A stretch of 64,000 nucleotides of DNA from JAGLWW01 sp964640225 (lineage in GTDB: Archaea > Aenigmatarchaeota > Aenigmatarchaeia > PWEA01 > JAGHBM01): assembly GCA_964640225.1 (NCBI GenBank), contig CAZXFI010000004.1, positions 5,151 through 69,150 on the forward strand, given 5' to 3'. A program made the position numbers and the translations under genes. The notes beneath the pieces were generated by a model. The model was not told where the DNA came from. It did no database searches and worked only from the letters and a program-made list of their open reading frames with translations. Positions 7,727 through 15,208 of this stretch are shown piece after piece (position 1 is the first letter of the stretch; every line of letters begins with the position of its first letter).

Positions 7727-7762
7727 AGATTACCTTTTGTATTTTTGACGCTTTTAAAGGTT

Positions 7763-7964
7763 TGGTGGGCCGGGGGAGACACTCGCGAAGACGCACACTT
7801 CGTGCGCGTCGGCTTATCGAACTCCCGACCTCTGCCTCACTCAAGCCTTCTGACTTAACCAAGCCGATTTTCGCCAGCGTTTTGCGCTGAGCAAAAGGCT
7901 GTGTAAGGGCAGCGTCATAACCGTTCTCCGAGCCACTGAAAGGGGCTCACTAGACCACCAGCCC
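7763..7964 (-). tRNA. tRNA-Val(UAC) with three introns
   Basis: After splicing the sequence is a textbook archaeal valine tRNA. Acceptor GGGCTGG starts at 7964, and GGCCC-A-CCA ends at 7763. Anticodon stem CTGCC/GGCAG with UAC at 7905-7903; T-stem GGGAG/CTCCC. Introns: about 7947-7923 in the D-loop (25 nt), 7901-7838 at 37/38 (64 nt), and 7815-7780 in the T-loop (36 nt, hairpin with GAA triloop). Mature length about 77 nt with encoded CCA. Confidence 0.92.
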
Positions 7965-7977
7965 TTTTACATTTTAA

Positions 7978-8352
7978 TTAGTAAATTTCATTTAAATAAT
8001 GCTCTTCAAATTCGTTGCCTGATTCTTCACCTGGAATTTCCAAATCCTCGTGAATAATATCCGTTGCTGCCGTCTGTACATCCTTGTTTTCCAGAATATT
8101 TTGAAATTTTTGATAAGCCTTCACTACATGACTTTCGGCAACGCCGAAGGAGGTCCCTGTGTCCGGTTTAAATTTTTTTATATAGTCTCCGTAACCTTCT
8201 TCCAGCTCTTTCTGTTTTTCCTTCACGTACTCTGTATTCTTGGGTCCGTTGTATATGTTTAAGAGTATTTCATGTAAATCTTCGGCCAATTGCTCCACGG
8301 AACCAAAGCCCGTTGTGCCTGTGTGCACTTCAAATATATTTGCCATGCACAT
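7978..8352 (-). CDS. Unrecognised 124-residue protein between tRNA genes
   Basis: I do not recognise this protein. It is 124 residues (or 122 from the second ATG at 8346), rather acidic, mostly helical by composition, with no Cys, signal or membrane segment. Features include EQLAEDLHEILLNIYNGP and KEKQKELEEGYGDYIKKF. No Shine-Dalgarno; a TATA-like TTTAAG about 25 bases upstream suggests a leaderless message. It ends 14 bases before the tRNA-Val 5' end and follows tRNA-Ser, all on the minus strand. It is more AT-rich than most genes here. Confidence 0.6.
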   Translation of the reverse strand: MCMANIFEVHTGTTGFGSVEQLAEDLHEILLNIYNGPKNTEYVKEKQKELEEGYGDYIKKFKPDTGTSFGVAESHVVKAYQKFQNILENKDVQTAATDIIHEDLEIPGEESGNEFEEHYLNEIY

Positions 8353-8410
8353 TTTATTGAACAGAAATGCTTAAATACGGGAATTATGGCATTGGAGCGT
8401 CAAAAAGTAG

Positions 8411-8613
8411 TGGCGCTGAGGGAGGGATTCTCTCCCGTCATGGAAAAGCGAAGCTTTTCAGATTTTGGAGATACAAGAACCTTTTTCTAAAAGGTTTTTG
8501 TCTTTGAACCCTCGCGGGGACATGCCCCACTAGCTTAGCAGGCTAGCGCCTATGGCCGGGCCGGACGGTTCTTACTGCCGTAACCTGCCCCTAAGCCACT
8601 CGGCCACCTCAGC
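8411..8613 (-). tRNA. tRNA-Ser(GCU) with two introns
   Basis: Acceptor GCTGAGG (8613-8607) pairs with CCTCAGC (8421-8415), then G and encoded CCA. Anticodon stem CTAGC/GCTAG with an intact seven-base loop CTGCTAA; anticodon GCU at 8539-8537, so no canonical intron. A long variable arm (TGGGGCATGTCCCCGC) marks a class II serine tRNA. Introns: about 8590-8551 in the D-arm (40 nt) and about 8502-8428 in the T-loop (75 nt) with two hairpins. Mature length about 88 nt. Confidence 0.9.
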
Positions 8614-8686
8614 ATATTTTAACATTTAAATAGATGCGGGTTATAAATATTAAAAGTGAATATTTATATTAAAAAGGGGGTAGAGC

Positions 8687-8974
8687 ATGCCAATAAATGT
8701 GAAAAATCTTTCTGAAATGTTCGGAAAAGACGTTTTTACCACCAAAGGAACATACTGTGGAAAGGTCGGAGACGTCAAGGTTAATCTCAACAAGTTCAGG
8801 GTAAGGTCTCTGGTGATAGAGGCGGCCAGGGGCTCATATCTGGCCGAGATAGTTGGCGGAAAAAGGGGAATAATCGTGCCATACCAGATGGTACAGTCCG
8901 TTGATGACATAGTTATAGTAAAGCACATAACTCCGCCTGCCATAAAGGAACCTGAAGAAGTTGAAGAGGACTAA
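8687..8974 (+). CDS. PRC-barrel domain protein
   Basis: 95 residues with a single PRC-barrel: KDVFTTKGTYCGKVGDVKVNLNKF-type strand pairs, then RSLVIEA and IIVPYQMVQSVDDIVIV, ending in an acidic tail (EEVEED). A Shine-Dalgarno-like GGGGGTAG precedes the ATG. Archaeal PRC-barrel proteins include cell division adaptors (CdpB) and tRNA/rRNA-related proteins; which role applies here is not visible. Confidence 0.8.
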   Translation: MPINVKNLSEMFGKDVFTTKGTYCGKVGDVKVNLNKFRVRSLVIEAARGSYLAEIVGGKRGIIVPYQMVQSVDDIVIVKHITPPAIKEPEEVEED

Positions 8975-9019
8975 TCGCCTTTAGGCTTCTTAAATCCTTT
9001 TTCTGTGTTAGTAATATTT

Positions 9020-9925
9020 ATGTTCTGGAAAGACCACCCCAAGATAAGCGAAGTAGAAGGCATGGAAGTTGCCTTTAAAAATCCTGGCCGGGAAAGGCTT
9101 CCCTTGAAAGACTATGAGAAGGCGGAAGCCATTAGAACAATTGAGAAGCTGGGAGAGGATGAATACGCTGTCATAGAAGGATACGAGTTGCTTCCTTACA
9201 AGCCCAGAAAGCTCAGAAATGACGGCCGGAAGACTTACAGGGCCGCGGAGTTCATGAAAAAGGGGTCCGAACTCAAAATAAGGGTGGTGGACAAGCCCGC
9301 CAGGTCGCATATTGAAAGCGAGCTGAAAAGGTTTAATTTTGACTGGCCCAAAAGGGGCTACAAGTGGACCAATCCGAGAAACAGAACCTCCATTTTTGTT
9401 CCCCTGACAAGCCTTATAGACGGCGCCAAGCTTTTTTCCCTTTCCCTTGGAGAAGAGAGAATAGAAGTCAGGGGGCACGGGAGGACCGCATGGGTGGAGG
9501 TTCCCTCAAGAACGGGCGGAGAAAAACACAGGGTAGTCTACAACCCGCTTCCCGGCCCCGGAGGGAGGAACTGGTACGATTTCAAGGCCTTTTGCGACTG
9601 CGGGGAAAGGGTTTACTACGGGAACGCGTCAACGAAGTACGTGAACAATGAATTTTTCATGTGTCCGCACGGCGTGGCCGGGTACTATGAGACGGCAAGG
9701 CTTTTTCATGAAACAGACGGGAACGAGCCCGTGCCGCAGATTTTTCCGGGGCCCAGAGAAAAAACTCTGAAGTTTGACAAAAACCTTGGGAGGACATTTG
9801 TAAAGGAGTCGTACAAGAGAAGGCTCAGCAAGGCGGAAAGAGAGCTTTTAATATGTGGCTACCAGGGGCTTGAAAAGGACTGCTTTTCCTTCAATCTCCA
9901 TCAAGGCTGGGAAAAGAAAATATAA
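9020..9925 (+). CDS. Unrecognised protein with SWIM-like CxCx20CxH zinc site
   Basis: 301 residues from the ATG at 9020, about 25 bases after a TTAAAT box, so probably leaderless; a GTG at 9005 is in frame but less likely. I do not recognise the family. In the second half C192, C194, C215 and H217 form CDC ... CPH, the SWIM zinc-finger spacing (CxCx(n)CxH). A basic, aromatic middle (FNFDWPKRGYKWTNPRNR, 106-122) could bind nucleic acid. The gene abuts its convergent neighbour (stop codons at 9923-9925 and 9926-9928). Confidence 0.6.
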   Translation: MFWKDHPKISEVEGMEVAFKNPGRERLPLKDYEKAEAIRTIEKLGEDEYAVIEGYELLPYKPRKLRNDGRKTYRAAEFMKKGSELKIRVVDKPARSHIESELKRFNFDWPKRGYKWTNPRNRTSIFVPLTSLIDGAKLFSLSLGEERIEVRGHGRTAWVEVPSRTGGEKHRVVYNPLPGPGGRNWYDFKAFCDCGERVYYGNASTKYVNNEFFMCPHGVAGYYETARLFHETDGNEPVPQIFPGPREKTLKFDKNLGRTFVKESYKRRLSKAERELLICGYQGLEKDCFSFNLHQGWEKKI

Positions 9926-10291
9926 CTATTTCTTCCAGAGGGACCTGACGAAATCCTGCCTTCCTATTTCAACCAGCTTATGGAGGCTCAAGGGCCTGAG
10001 TTCCGCGCAATTGAGGTCGGGAAATTCCCTTTCCAGCACATCCATTTCCTTTGCCTTTCCCACCATTTCTTCGTATTTGCTGTTCTTTTCCGGAAAGGCG
10101 TAGGAGTCCTCCCCCGCTTCCATGTCTTTGGAGAATGCGTAGAAGCCGGAGCTGAAGCCTGATTCCGGATTTTCAAAATATTTCTCTATCTTTTCTATTG
10201 TTCCTTTTGTCCTTATCTTGTCCCTGACCTTCACTGAGTATACTATTTCATCCAGCCATTCTTTTTTCGTCTTTTCATCAATCACGAGCAC
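9926..10291 (-). CDS. Unrecognised 121-residue protein
   Basis: Soluble, charged protein with no known motif that I can see. The first codons are GTG (10291) and another GTG six bases later; there is no upstream ATG, so the start is uncertain. The end abuts the convergent SWIM-like gene exactly, and it is divergent from the ATP-grasp gene. Sequences such as KTKKEWLDEIVYSVKVRDK and LRPLSLHKLVEIGRQDFVR look like a real folded protein. Confidence 0.5.
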   Translation of the reverse strand: MLVIDEKTKKEWLDEIVYSVKVRDKIRTKGTIEKIEKYFENPESGFSSGFYAFSKDMEAGEDSYAFPEKNSKYEEMVGKAKEMDVLEREFPDLNCAELRPLSLHKLVEIGRQDFVRSLWKK

Positions 10292-10363
10292 ACCGGTACA
10301 ATTTTGGGCAGAAAAAGATTTAAACCATTAAAATATTATATAAAATCCTCATTAAATATTACT

Positions 10364-10969
10364 ATGATGCCCCCTGACCAGTCAATCAGGCTCGTTAAGA
10401 AATACGGGATAAAGGTCCCTGAATACAGGTTTGTGAAAAGCTGCAAGGAAGCGCTGGATTTTTCCGGAAAAATAGGTTATCCCGTTGTAATGAAGCTGTC
10501 TTCGCCGGACGTGACCCACAAAACAGAGGCTGGCGGGGTTTTTACCGGCGTGTTTAGAAGTGGTGTCAAGCCATGCTTCCAGAAAATAAAAAAAATAAAG
10601 GGCTGCGAGACCGTTCTTGTACAGAAGCAGGTAAGGGGATTGGAAACCATAGCAGGCGGCATAAGGGACCGGCAGTTCGGGCCCTGTATAAGCTTCGGTA
10701 CGGGAGGGATATTTGTTGAGATTCTGAAGGACGTGAAGTTCCGGGTATGCCCTGTTTCCAAAAAGGAAGCCCTTGACATGATAAAGGAAACCAGGATTTA
10801 CAGGGTGCTAAAGGGCTACAGGGGCAGGAAGTATAACATAAACGAACTTGTAGAAACCCTGGCTAAGGTATCAAGGCTCATGATGAGGGAAAACGTGAAG
10901 GAGCTGGATATAAATCCGCTCATTTGCTCCCGTGACTGCGTCTGGGCGGTTGACGTGAGGGTGAGTTGA
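10364..10969 (+). CDS. acdB: ADP-forming acetyl-CoA synthetase, beta (ATP-grasp) subunit
   Basis: 201 residues, an ATP-grasp_5 domain: RLVKKYGIKVPEYRF, then GYPVVMKLSSPDVTHKTEAGGV, LVQKQVRGLETIAGG, FGPCISFGTGGIFVEILKDV and LDINPLI. This subunit transfers phosphate from the alpha-subunit histidine to ADP, giving ATP while acyl-CoA is turned into acid. The start is the ATG at 10364, after TATA-like TTATATAAAA; a TTG start at 10304 is possible but would read through the promoter. The matching alpha subunit is at 43006-44355, on the other side of the assembly gap. TGATG overlap with the next gene. Confidence 0.85.
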   Translation: MMPPDQSIRLVKKYGIKVPEYRFVKSCKEALDFSGKIGYPVVMKLSSPDVTHKTEAGGVFTGVFRSGVKPCFQKIKKIKGCETVLVQKQVRGLETIAGGIRDRQFGPCISFGTGGIFVEILKDVKFRVCPVSKKEALDMIKETRIYRVLKGYRGRKYNINELVETLAKVSRLMMRENVKELDINPLICSRDCVWAVDVRVS

Positions 10970-11463
10970 TGGAGGAAAGAACCTACTGGACCGGTAGGAA
11001 ATCCAGGAAAACCTTTTTGCATTACTATCTGTTTGGAACTTTGCTTGCTATAGCGGCCCTGCTGCTTCTAACCGGTTTTTTTGATTCATTTGTTTCCTTG
11101 GGTGTTTTTTCTTCATACGCGTCTTACCTTCTTGGAGGAGTGGGCGTAATCCTGGTTATTGCAAGCGAGATAAAAAGAATCCTGGTTAAGTACATCATAA
11201 CCGAGACCCGCATAATAAAAGAGGAGGGTATAATAAACAGGCATGTGGACTACATACCCTACCAGATGGTGGAGAAAATATCCTTCAGAAACATGTGGTA
11301 CGAGAGGCTGTTGAAAATAGGTAACCTGGAAGTGGACACTGGGGAGGACAGCTTCTGGCTTTATTCAATAGACAATCCCGAAAAGGTGGAGGGCATAATA
11401 AACAAGGCCATGGGCTCGGCGACGAGAAGGTACTACCAGAGACAGAATTCCGTATACAAATAG
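10969..11463 (+). CDS. Membrane protein with PH-like (bPH2/DUF304) domain
   Basis: 164 residues. Two membrane helices (about 20-40 and 46-66) are followed by a PH-like domain with ILVKYIITETRIIKEEGIINRHVDYIPYQMVEKISF and IGNLEVDTGED, the typical bacterial/archaeal PH domain 2 pattern. ATG overlaps the upstream stop (TGATG). Role unknown; it may anchor at the membrane face. Confidence 0.75.
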   Translation: MEERTYWTGRKSRKTFLHYYLFGTLLAIAALLLLTGFFDSFVSLGVFSSYASYLLGGVGVILVIASEIKRILVKYIITETRIIKEEGIINRHVDYIPYQMVEKISFRNMWYERLLKIGNLEVDTGEDSFWLYSIDNPEKVEGIINKAMGSATRRYYQRQNSVYK

Positions 11464-11473
11464 AGGGGAGATA

Positions 11474-12016
11474 ATGTACAAGATAAGGCTTCACGGAAGA
11501 GGGGGACAGGGAATAAAACTTGCCGCCCACATACTGGGCAGGGCGGCCTTCCTTTCCGGGTACCAGGTGCAAAGTTTTGCGGTTTACGGTGCGGAGAGAA
11601 GGGGTGCGCCGGTCACGTCTTTCGTGAGGATGGATAAGAAAGAAATACTGGAAAGGGACTACATATTTGACCCTGATTATGTTATATGCATAGACGACAC
11701 GCTGGACATGGAGAAGGTTACGGAAGGGCTTAAGAAAGGCTTTATTTTGATAAACACCGGCAAATACCCGGGCCACTTTTCCCCTTTAAAGCAGAAAGTC
11801 CACACGATAGACGCGACCAGGATAGCGCTGGACACGCTGGGCGTTCCCATACCCAACACAGCTATATTGGGGGCTTTCGCCAAAATATTCAAAAAAATCC
11901 CCCTTGAAATACTGAAGAAGGCGGTGGAAAAGGAACTCAGGGACGAGGGGAAGGCGGGCCTGGTGGAGAAGAACAACCTGGCCGTGGAGACGTGCTACAG
12001 GGAGATGAGACCGTGA
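11474..12016 (+). CDS. porC: Pyruvate/2-oxoacid:ferredoxin oxidoreductase gamma subunit
   Basis: 180 residues. The N-terminal motif GRGGQGIKLAAHILGRAA binds the cofactor region, and QSFAVYGAERRGAPVTSFVRMD is diagnostic for gamma subunits of 2-oxoacid ferredoxin oxidoreductases. The enzyme oxidises pyruvate to acetyl-CoA and CO2 and reduces ferredoxin. A Shine-Dalgarno (GAGGGGAG) precedes the ATG. It starts the operon gamma, delta, alpha; the beta subunit is missing here and is found at 48253-49125. Confidence 0.92.
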   Translation: MYKIRLHGRGGQGIKLAAHILGRAAFLSGYQVQSFAVYGAERRGAPVTSFVRMDKKEILERDYIFDPDYVICIDDTLDMEKVTEGLKKGFILINTGKYPGHFSPLKQKVHTIDATRIALDTLGVPIPNTAILGAFAKIFKKIPLEILKKAVEKELRDEGKAGLVEKNNLAVETCYREMRP

Positions 12017-12327
12017 TAGAGGAGCACATGATAAAATACAGGGGCATAGAAGGAATACCGATTATAAGGGCTGAGGAAGCCAAGACCATGAATACCGGGG
12101 CCTGGAGGATTTTCAAACCCCTGCGCAACGAAAAATGCATAAAGTGCAGGATTTGCTGGCAGATGTGCCCTGAGAACGCGGTCAAGCTGGACGGCAGGGG
12201 GCTGCCTTATTTTGATTACGGGATATGCAAGGGCTGCGGAATTTGCGCCAGGAACTGCCCTGTGAAAGCAATAGAAATGGTGAGGGATACGCATGCCGAA
12301 GATATGCCCGAATTGCAAAAGCAATGA
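12013..12327 (+). CDS. porD: Pyruvate/2-oxoacid:ferredoxin oxidoreductase delta subunit (2[4Fe-4S])
   Basis: About 104 residues. Two ferredoxin-type clusters are bound by CIKCRICWQMCPENAV and CKGCGICARNCPVKAIEMV. The sequence GAWRIFKP before the clusters is typical of PorD. The start is a GTG overlapping the porC stop (GTGA) with GGGAG eight bases before; an ATG at 12028 right after GAGGAG is an alternative. Its last 35 bases overlap a small zinc-ribbon gene in another frame. Confidence 0.9.
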   Translation: MIEEHMIKYRGIEGIPIIRAEEAKTMNTGAWRIFKPLRNEKCIKCRICWQMCPENAVKLDGRGLPYFDYGICKGCGICARNCPVKAIEMVRDTHAEDMPELQKQ

Positions 12328-12424
12328 CATTTACCTGTGGCTCGGGGGAAACCTGGGTATAATTTACGAATGCAAGAACTGCGGATACCGGGGGCCCGTG
12401 GTTCTGGAGGAGGAAAAGAAATGA
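12293..12424 (+). CDS. Zinc-ribbon small protein nested between porD and porA
   Basis: 43 residues with two CxxC pairs: CPNCKSND at 5-12 and CKNCGYRGP at 27-35, the classic zinc-ribbon spacing. The ATG follows GGTGAGG by six bases. It overlaps the end of porD by 35 bases in a different frame, and its stop overlaps the porA start (ATGA). This tight coupling on both sides suggests a real part of the operon, perhaps an assembly or regulatory factor; that is inference. Confidence 0.7.
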   Translation: MPKICPNCKSNDIYLWLGGNLGIIYECKNCGYRGPVVLEEEKK

Positions 12425-13563
12425 AGAAAAATCTCATGGACGGCAACACCGCGGCGGCCTGGGCGGCACGGCTTTGCGGCGTAAAGGTAGTCCCGAATTT
12501 CCCCATCACGCCCCAGACCGAGCTCATAGAAAAGCTTGCGGAATGGAAAGCCAACGGGGAGTGGAGGGGGGAGTTCGTGGACGTGGAGGGCGAGCACTCC
12601 GTGATGTCGGCCTGCATCGGAGCGGAGGCCTCAGGAGCAAGAACCTTCACCGCATCCAGCTCCCAGGGCACGCTTTACATGCACGAGGTTATGTACATAG
12701 CGTCAGGCATGCGGTTGCCGATAGTCATGGTGAACGTTTCCCGCGGGCTTTCCGCTCCAGTCACGCTGTGGACGGACCAGAATGACGTGCTGGCCATGAG
12801 GGATGCCGGCTGGCTGGTTTTCTTCTCGCAGAACAACCAGGAAGTTCTGGACACCGTAATCCAGGCGTACAAAATAGCCGAGGATAAGGAGATTATGCTT
12901 CCCGCCCTGGTGAACATGGAGGGCTTCATCCACTCCTACACAAGGGAACCCGTGGAGATACCGGACAGGCTTGAGGTTTCAAAATTCCTTCCCGCTTACA
13001 GGCCCAGGGCAGTTCTTGACCCGGAGAAGCCCATGTGCCAGGGGATCTCCGCCATGGGCAGGGATTACATGGAATTCAGGGCCCAGCAGCACAGGGCCCA
13101 GCTAAACGCCAAGAAAAAAATTGAGGAGGTTGGGAAAGAGTTTGGCAAAAGGTTCGGGAGGGAATACGGGCTGGTTGAGGAACATGAAATGAAGGATGCC
13201 AATTTTGCTTTCGTCACCACGGGAGCCGTATCCACAACTGTCAGGGAGACCGTTAACAGGCTCAGAAGAAAAGGCAGGAAGGCCGGGCTGCTCAGGCTAA
13301 GGACCTACAGGCCTTTCCCGGAGGAGGAGATACAGAAATCGCTTGAGAAAGTAAAGAGGGTTGCCGTGATAGACAACAATGTTGCGCCCGGATACGGGGG
13401 AATCCTGTTTCCTGAAGTCAAGGCCGCTCTTTACGACAACAACGCTGTGGTATCCGATTTCATAACAAGCCTGGGAGGAACGCACGTGGGAGTAAAGGAC
13501 TTCCTTGAAGTTTACAAAAAGGCCGGCTCCTGCAGGAAACCCAAAAAATACTGGTTGTTGTAA
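12421..13563 (+). CDS. porA: Pyruvate/2-oxoacid:ferredoxin oxidoreductase alpha subunit
   Basis: 380 residues starting at ATG 12421 (MKKNLMDGNTAAAWAARL). Recognisable stretches are FPITPQTELIEKLAEW, VDVEGEHSVMSACIGAEASGARTFTASSSQG and VMVNVSRGLSAPVTLWTDQNDVLAMRDAGW, the pyrimidine-binding part of PorA. The C-terminal domain has RLRTYRPFPEEEI and NNVAPGYGGILFPEVKAAL. A Shine-Dalgarno (GGAGGAGG) lies upstream inside the zinc-ribbon gene. Confidence 0.93.
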   Translation: MKKNLMDGNTAAAWAARLCGVKVVPNFPITPQTELIEKLAEWKANGEWRGEFVDVEGEHSVMSACIGAEASGARTFTASSSQGTLYMHEVMYIASGMRLPIVMVNVSRGLSAPVTLWTDQNDVLAMRDAGWLVFFSQNNQEVLDTVIQAYKIAEDKEIMLPALVNMEGFIHSYTREPVEIPDRLEVSKFLPAYRPRAVLDPEKPMCQGISAMGRDYMEFRAQQHRAQLNAKKKIEEVGKEFGKRFGREYGLVEEHEMKDANFAFVTTGAVSTTVRETVNRLRRKGRKAGLLRLRTYRPFPEEEIQKSLEKVKRVAVIDNNVAPGYGGILFPEVKAALYDNNAVVSDFITSLGGTHVGVKDFLEVYKKAGSCRKPKKYWLL

Positions 13564-14424
13564 ATGAAAATCTTGAAAAAAACGGACAGCGGCAAGAAGT
13601 TCGTGAAAAAGGAGCTTTACCCGCTCGTGGATGAGGTAGTGAAGAATCTGGGCATGCATGATTTCACCCAGGTCACGTTTCTTTTCACTGAAACCCCGAA
13701 AAAAGCGTTTCTTGACATAGCGAACCCAGAAAGGATGTACCACGGCAGAAGGTATGACAAGATGGAATTCTGGCTGTCGGAAAGCGTTTCCTCGTTTTCA
13801 ATACAGGAGGGCAGGCGCGTGAAAATAATGATAAACGTCAAGGATTCCGGCATCAGGGATCTCAAGTATGCCAGGGGGCTTATAGCACACGAGTTCATGC
13901 ACACCATAGTCAAATCGCGTGGCATAGAGCCCAGAATATCCGAGGTCGGAAAGAAGCAGTGGCCCTTCATAATTAAAACCCTTGAAAAAATAGGGGAGAA
14001 CTACGAGGACGTGCTCACCGACCTGGTTAAGCTGGTCACTTTTTTTATCCTTTGTATGAAGGACATTATAGTTGACACCATACTCGTGGAGAACGGCTTT
14101 GAAGAGGGGATACTTGCGCAGAGAAAGTTGAATTCTAAGGGGAGGAAAAGGATAAAGGTCGGCAGGGCAGGGCTCGCGAACGTGATGGTGCTTTACATAG
14201 GTTACCACAGCATGTGGATTCCTCTAAAGCTCAAGAATCCAGGTTACGCCAGGCAGGTCAAGCAGCCTTTCATTGTCCCTAAATTCGTGGAAAAGGCCTG
14301 CATGGGGGTGCTTAAGGAACTGGAGGATGTCAAGCCGGGAGTCAAGAACCACGAAAAGGAGATAGGGGAGGTCGTGAGGGCCGGGCTTGATGCCTACAGG
14401 AAACTTTACATCAAGCTTAAATAG
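13564..14424 (+). CDS. Unrecognised protein with HEFMH zinc-peptidase-like motif
   Basis: 286 residues, beginning directly after the porA stop. The segment YARGLIAHEFMHTIVKSRG places HEFMH at 109-113, as in gluzincin metallopeptidases. A possible third ligand could be among the acidic residues after residue 145 (ENYEDVLTDL), as a downstream glutamate is normal in that clan. It is soluble with one hydrophobic stretch (VTFFILCMKDIIVDTILV). The family is not one I can name. Its position in the por operon is where porB usually sits. Confidence 0.65.
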   Translation: MKILKKTDSGKKFVKKELYPLVDEVVKNLGMHDFTQVTFLFTETPKKAFLDIANPERMYHGRRYDKMEFWLSESVSSFSIQEGRRVKIMINVKDSGIRDLKYARGLIAHEFMHTIVKSRGIEPRISEVGKKQWPFIIKTLEKIGENYEDVLTDLVKLVTFFILCMKDIIVDTILVENGFEEGILAQRKLNSKGRKRIKVGRAGLANVMVLYIGYHSMWIPLKLKNPGYARQVKQPFIVPKFVEKACMGVLKELEDVKPGVKNHEKEIGEVVRAGLDAYRKLYIKLK

Positions 14425-14486
14425 TTTAAAAAGTTTTTCATATATCTTTTTAAGAACAAGAATGCTTCTTTTATTTGGGTGTAAAA

Positions 14487-15137
14487 ATGAAGATAACTCC
14501 TGAAATATTCCTGCTTGACGGGGCAGAGTTTGACTCCAACATGTTCTACATAAACAATGAAATCCTCATAGACTGCGGTAGCGGGTTTTTTTTAAAGGAA
14601 ACACTTGAGCAGATGGAGGAGTACGGAATAGACCCAAAGAAGATAAAAACCATAATAATAACGCACAGCCACTTTGACCATTGCGGCGGGGCCGGTGAAT
14701 GGAAAAAGATTACAGGGGCAAAAATACTCGTGCACGAGAAGGACAGGGAGGCGTTGGAGACAGGTAAGGGAATTATGGCAGAGGAATTCGGCCTGGAATA
14801 CAAGCCCGTAAAAGCAGACAAGATACTGAAGGAAGGCGACAAGATAAAAACAGGCAAGTACGAATTCACTGTTATGCACACTCCGGGCCACACGCCGGGA
14901 GGAATATGCCTTTGGGACGAGAGAAACAGGCTTCTAATAAGCGGCGACACACTCTTCCTGGACGGAGTCGGGAGGAGCGACCTCTACGGTGGGGATGAGA
15001 AAGAGCTCAAGAAGTCGCTCCAGAAAATAAAAAAGCTCGGCGACATAGACGTGCTGCTGCCGGGACACGGAACGCCTGCTTCAAGGATGAACATATACGC
15101 CAAGGATGCGATAAAGAAGGTCCTGGAGAGCGTGTGA
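14487..15137 (+). CDS. MBL-fold metallo-hydrolase (glyoxalase II-like)
   Basis: 216 residues. HSHFDHCGG at 60-68 is the metal motif HxHxDH; MHTPGHTPGG, SGDTLFLDGVGRSDL and LLPGHGTP supply the remaining ligands. The family includes hydroxyacylglutathione hydrolases and related thioester hydrolases; archaea here would use another thiol, so the substrate is open. ATG 14487 is preceded by a TTG start option 12 bases earlier. Confidence 0.88.
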   Translation: MKITPEIFLLDGAEFDSNMFYINNEILIDCGSGFFLKETLEQMEEYGIDPKKIKTIIITHSHFDHCGGAGEWKKITGAKILVHEKDREALETGKGIMAEEFGLEYKPVKADKILKEGDKIKTGKYEFTVMHTPGHTPGGICLWDERNRLLISGDTLFLDGVGRSDLYGGDEKELKKSLQKIKKLGDIDVLLPGHGTPASRMNIYAKDAIKKVLESV

Positions 15138-15208
15138 GCGTTAGTTTTATATATTAGTTCTGGGAATAATTTAGTGTTTAAAAGAACTAAAAATAACAGG
15201 GTGATGTA

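Noticed and set aside
7483..7890. Open frames through the tRNA-Glu/tRNA-Val block
   Set aside because: They run across tRNA stems and introns on the opposite strand and have no ribosome site or protein-like pattern.
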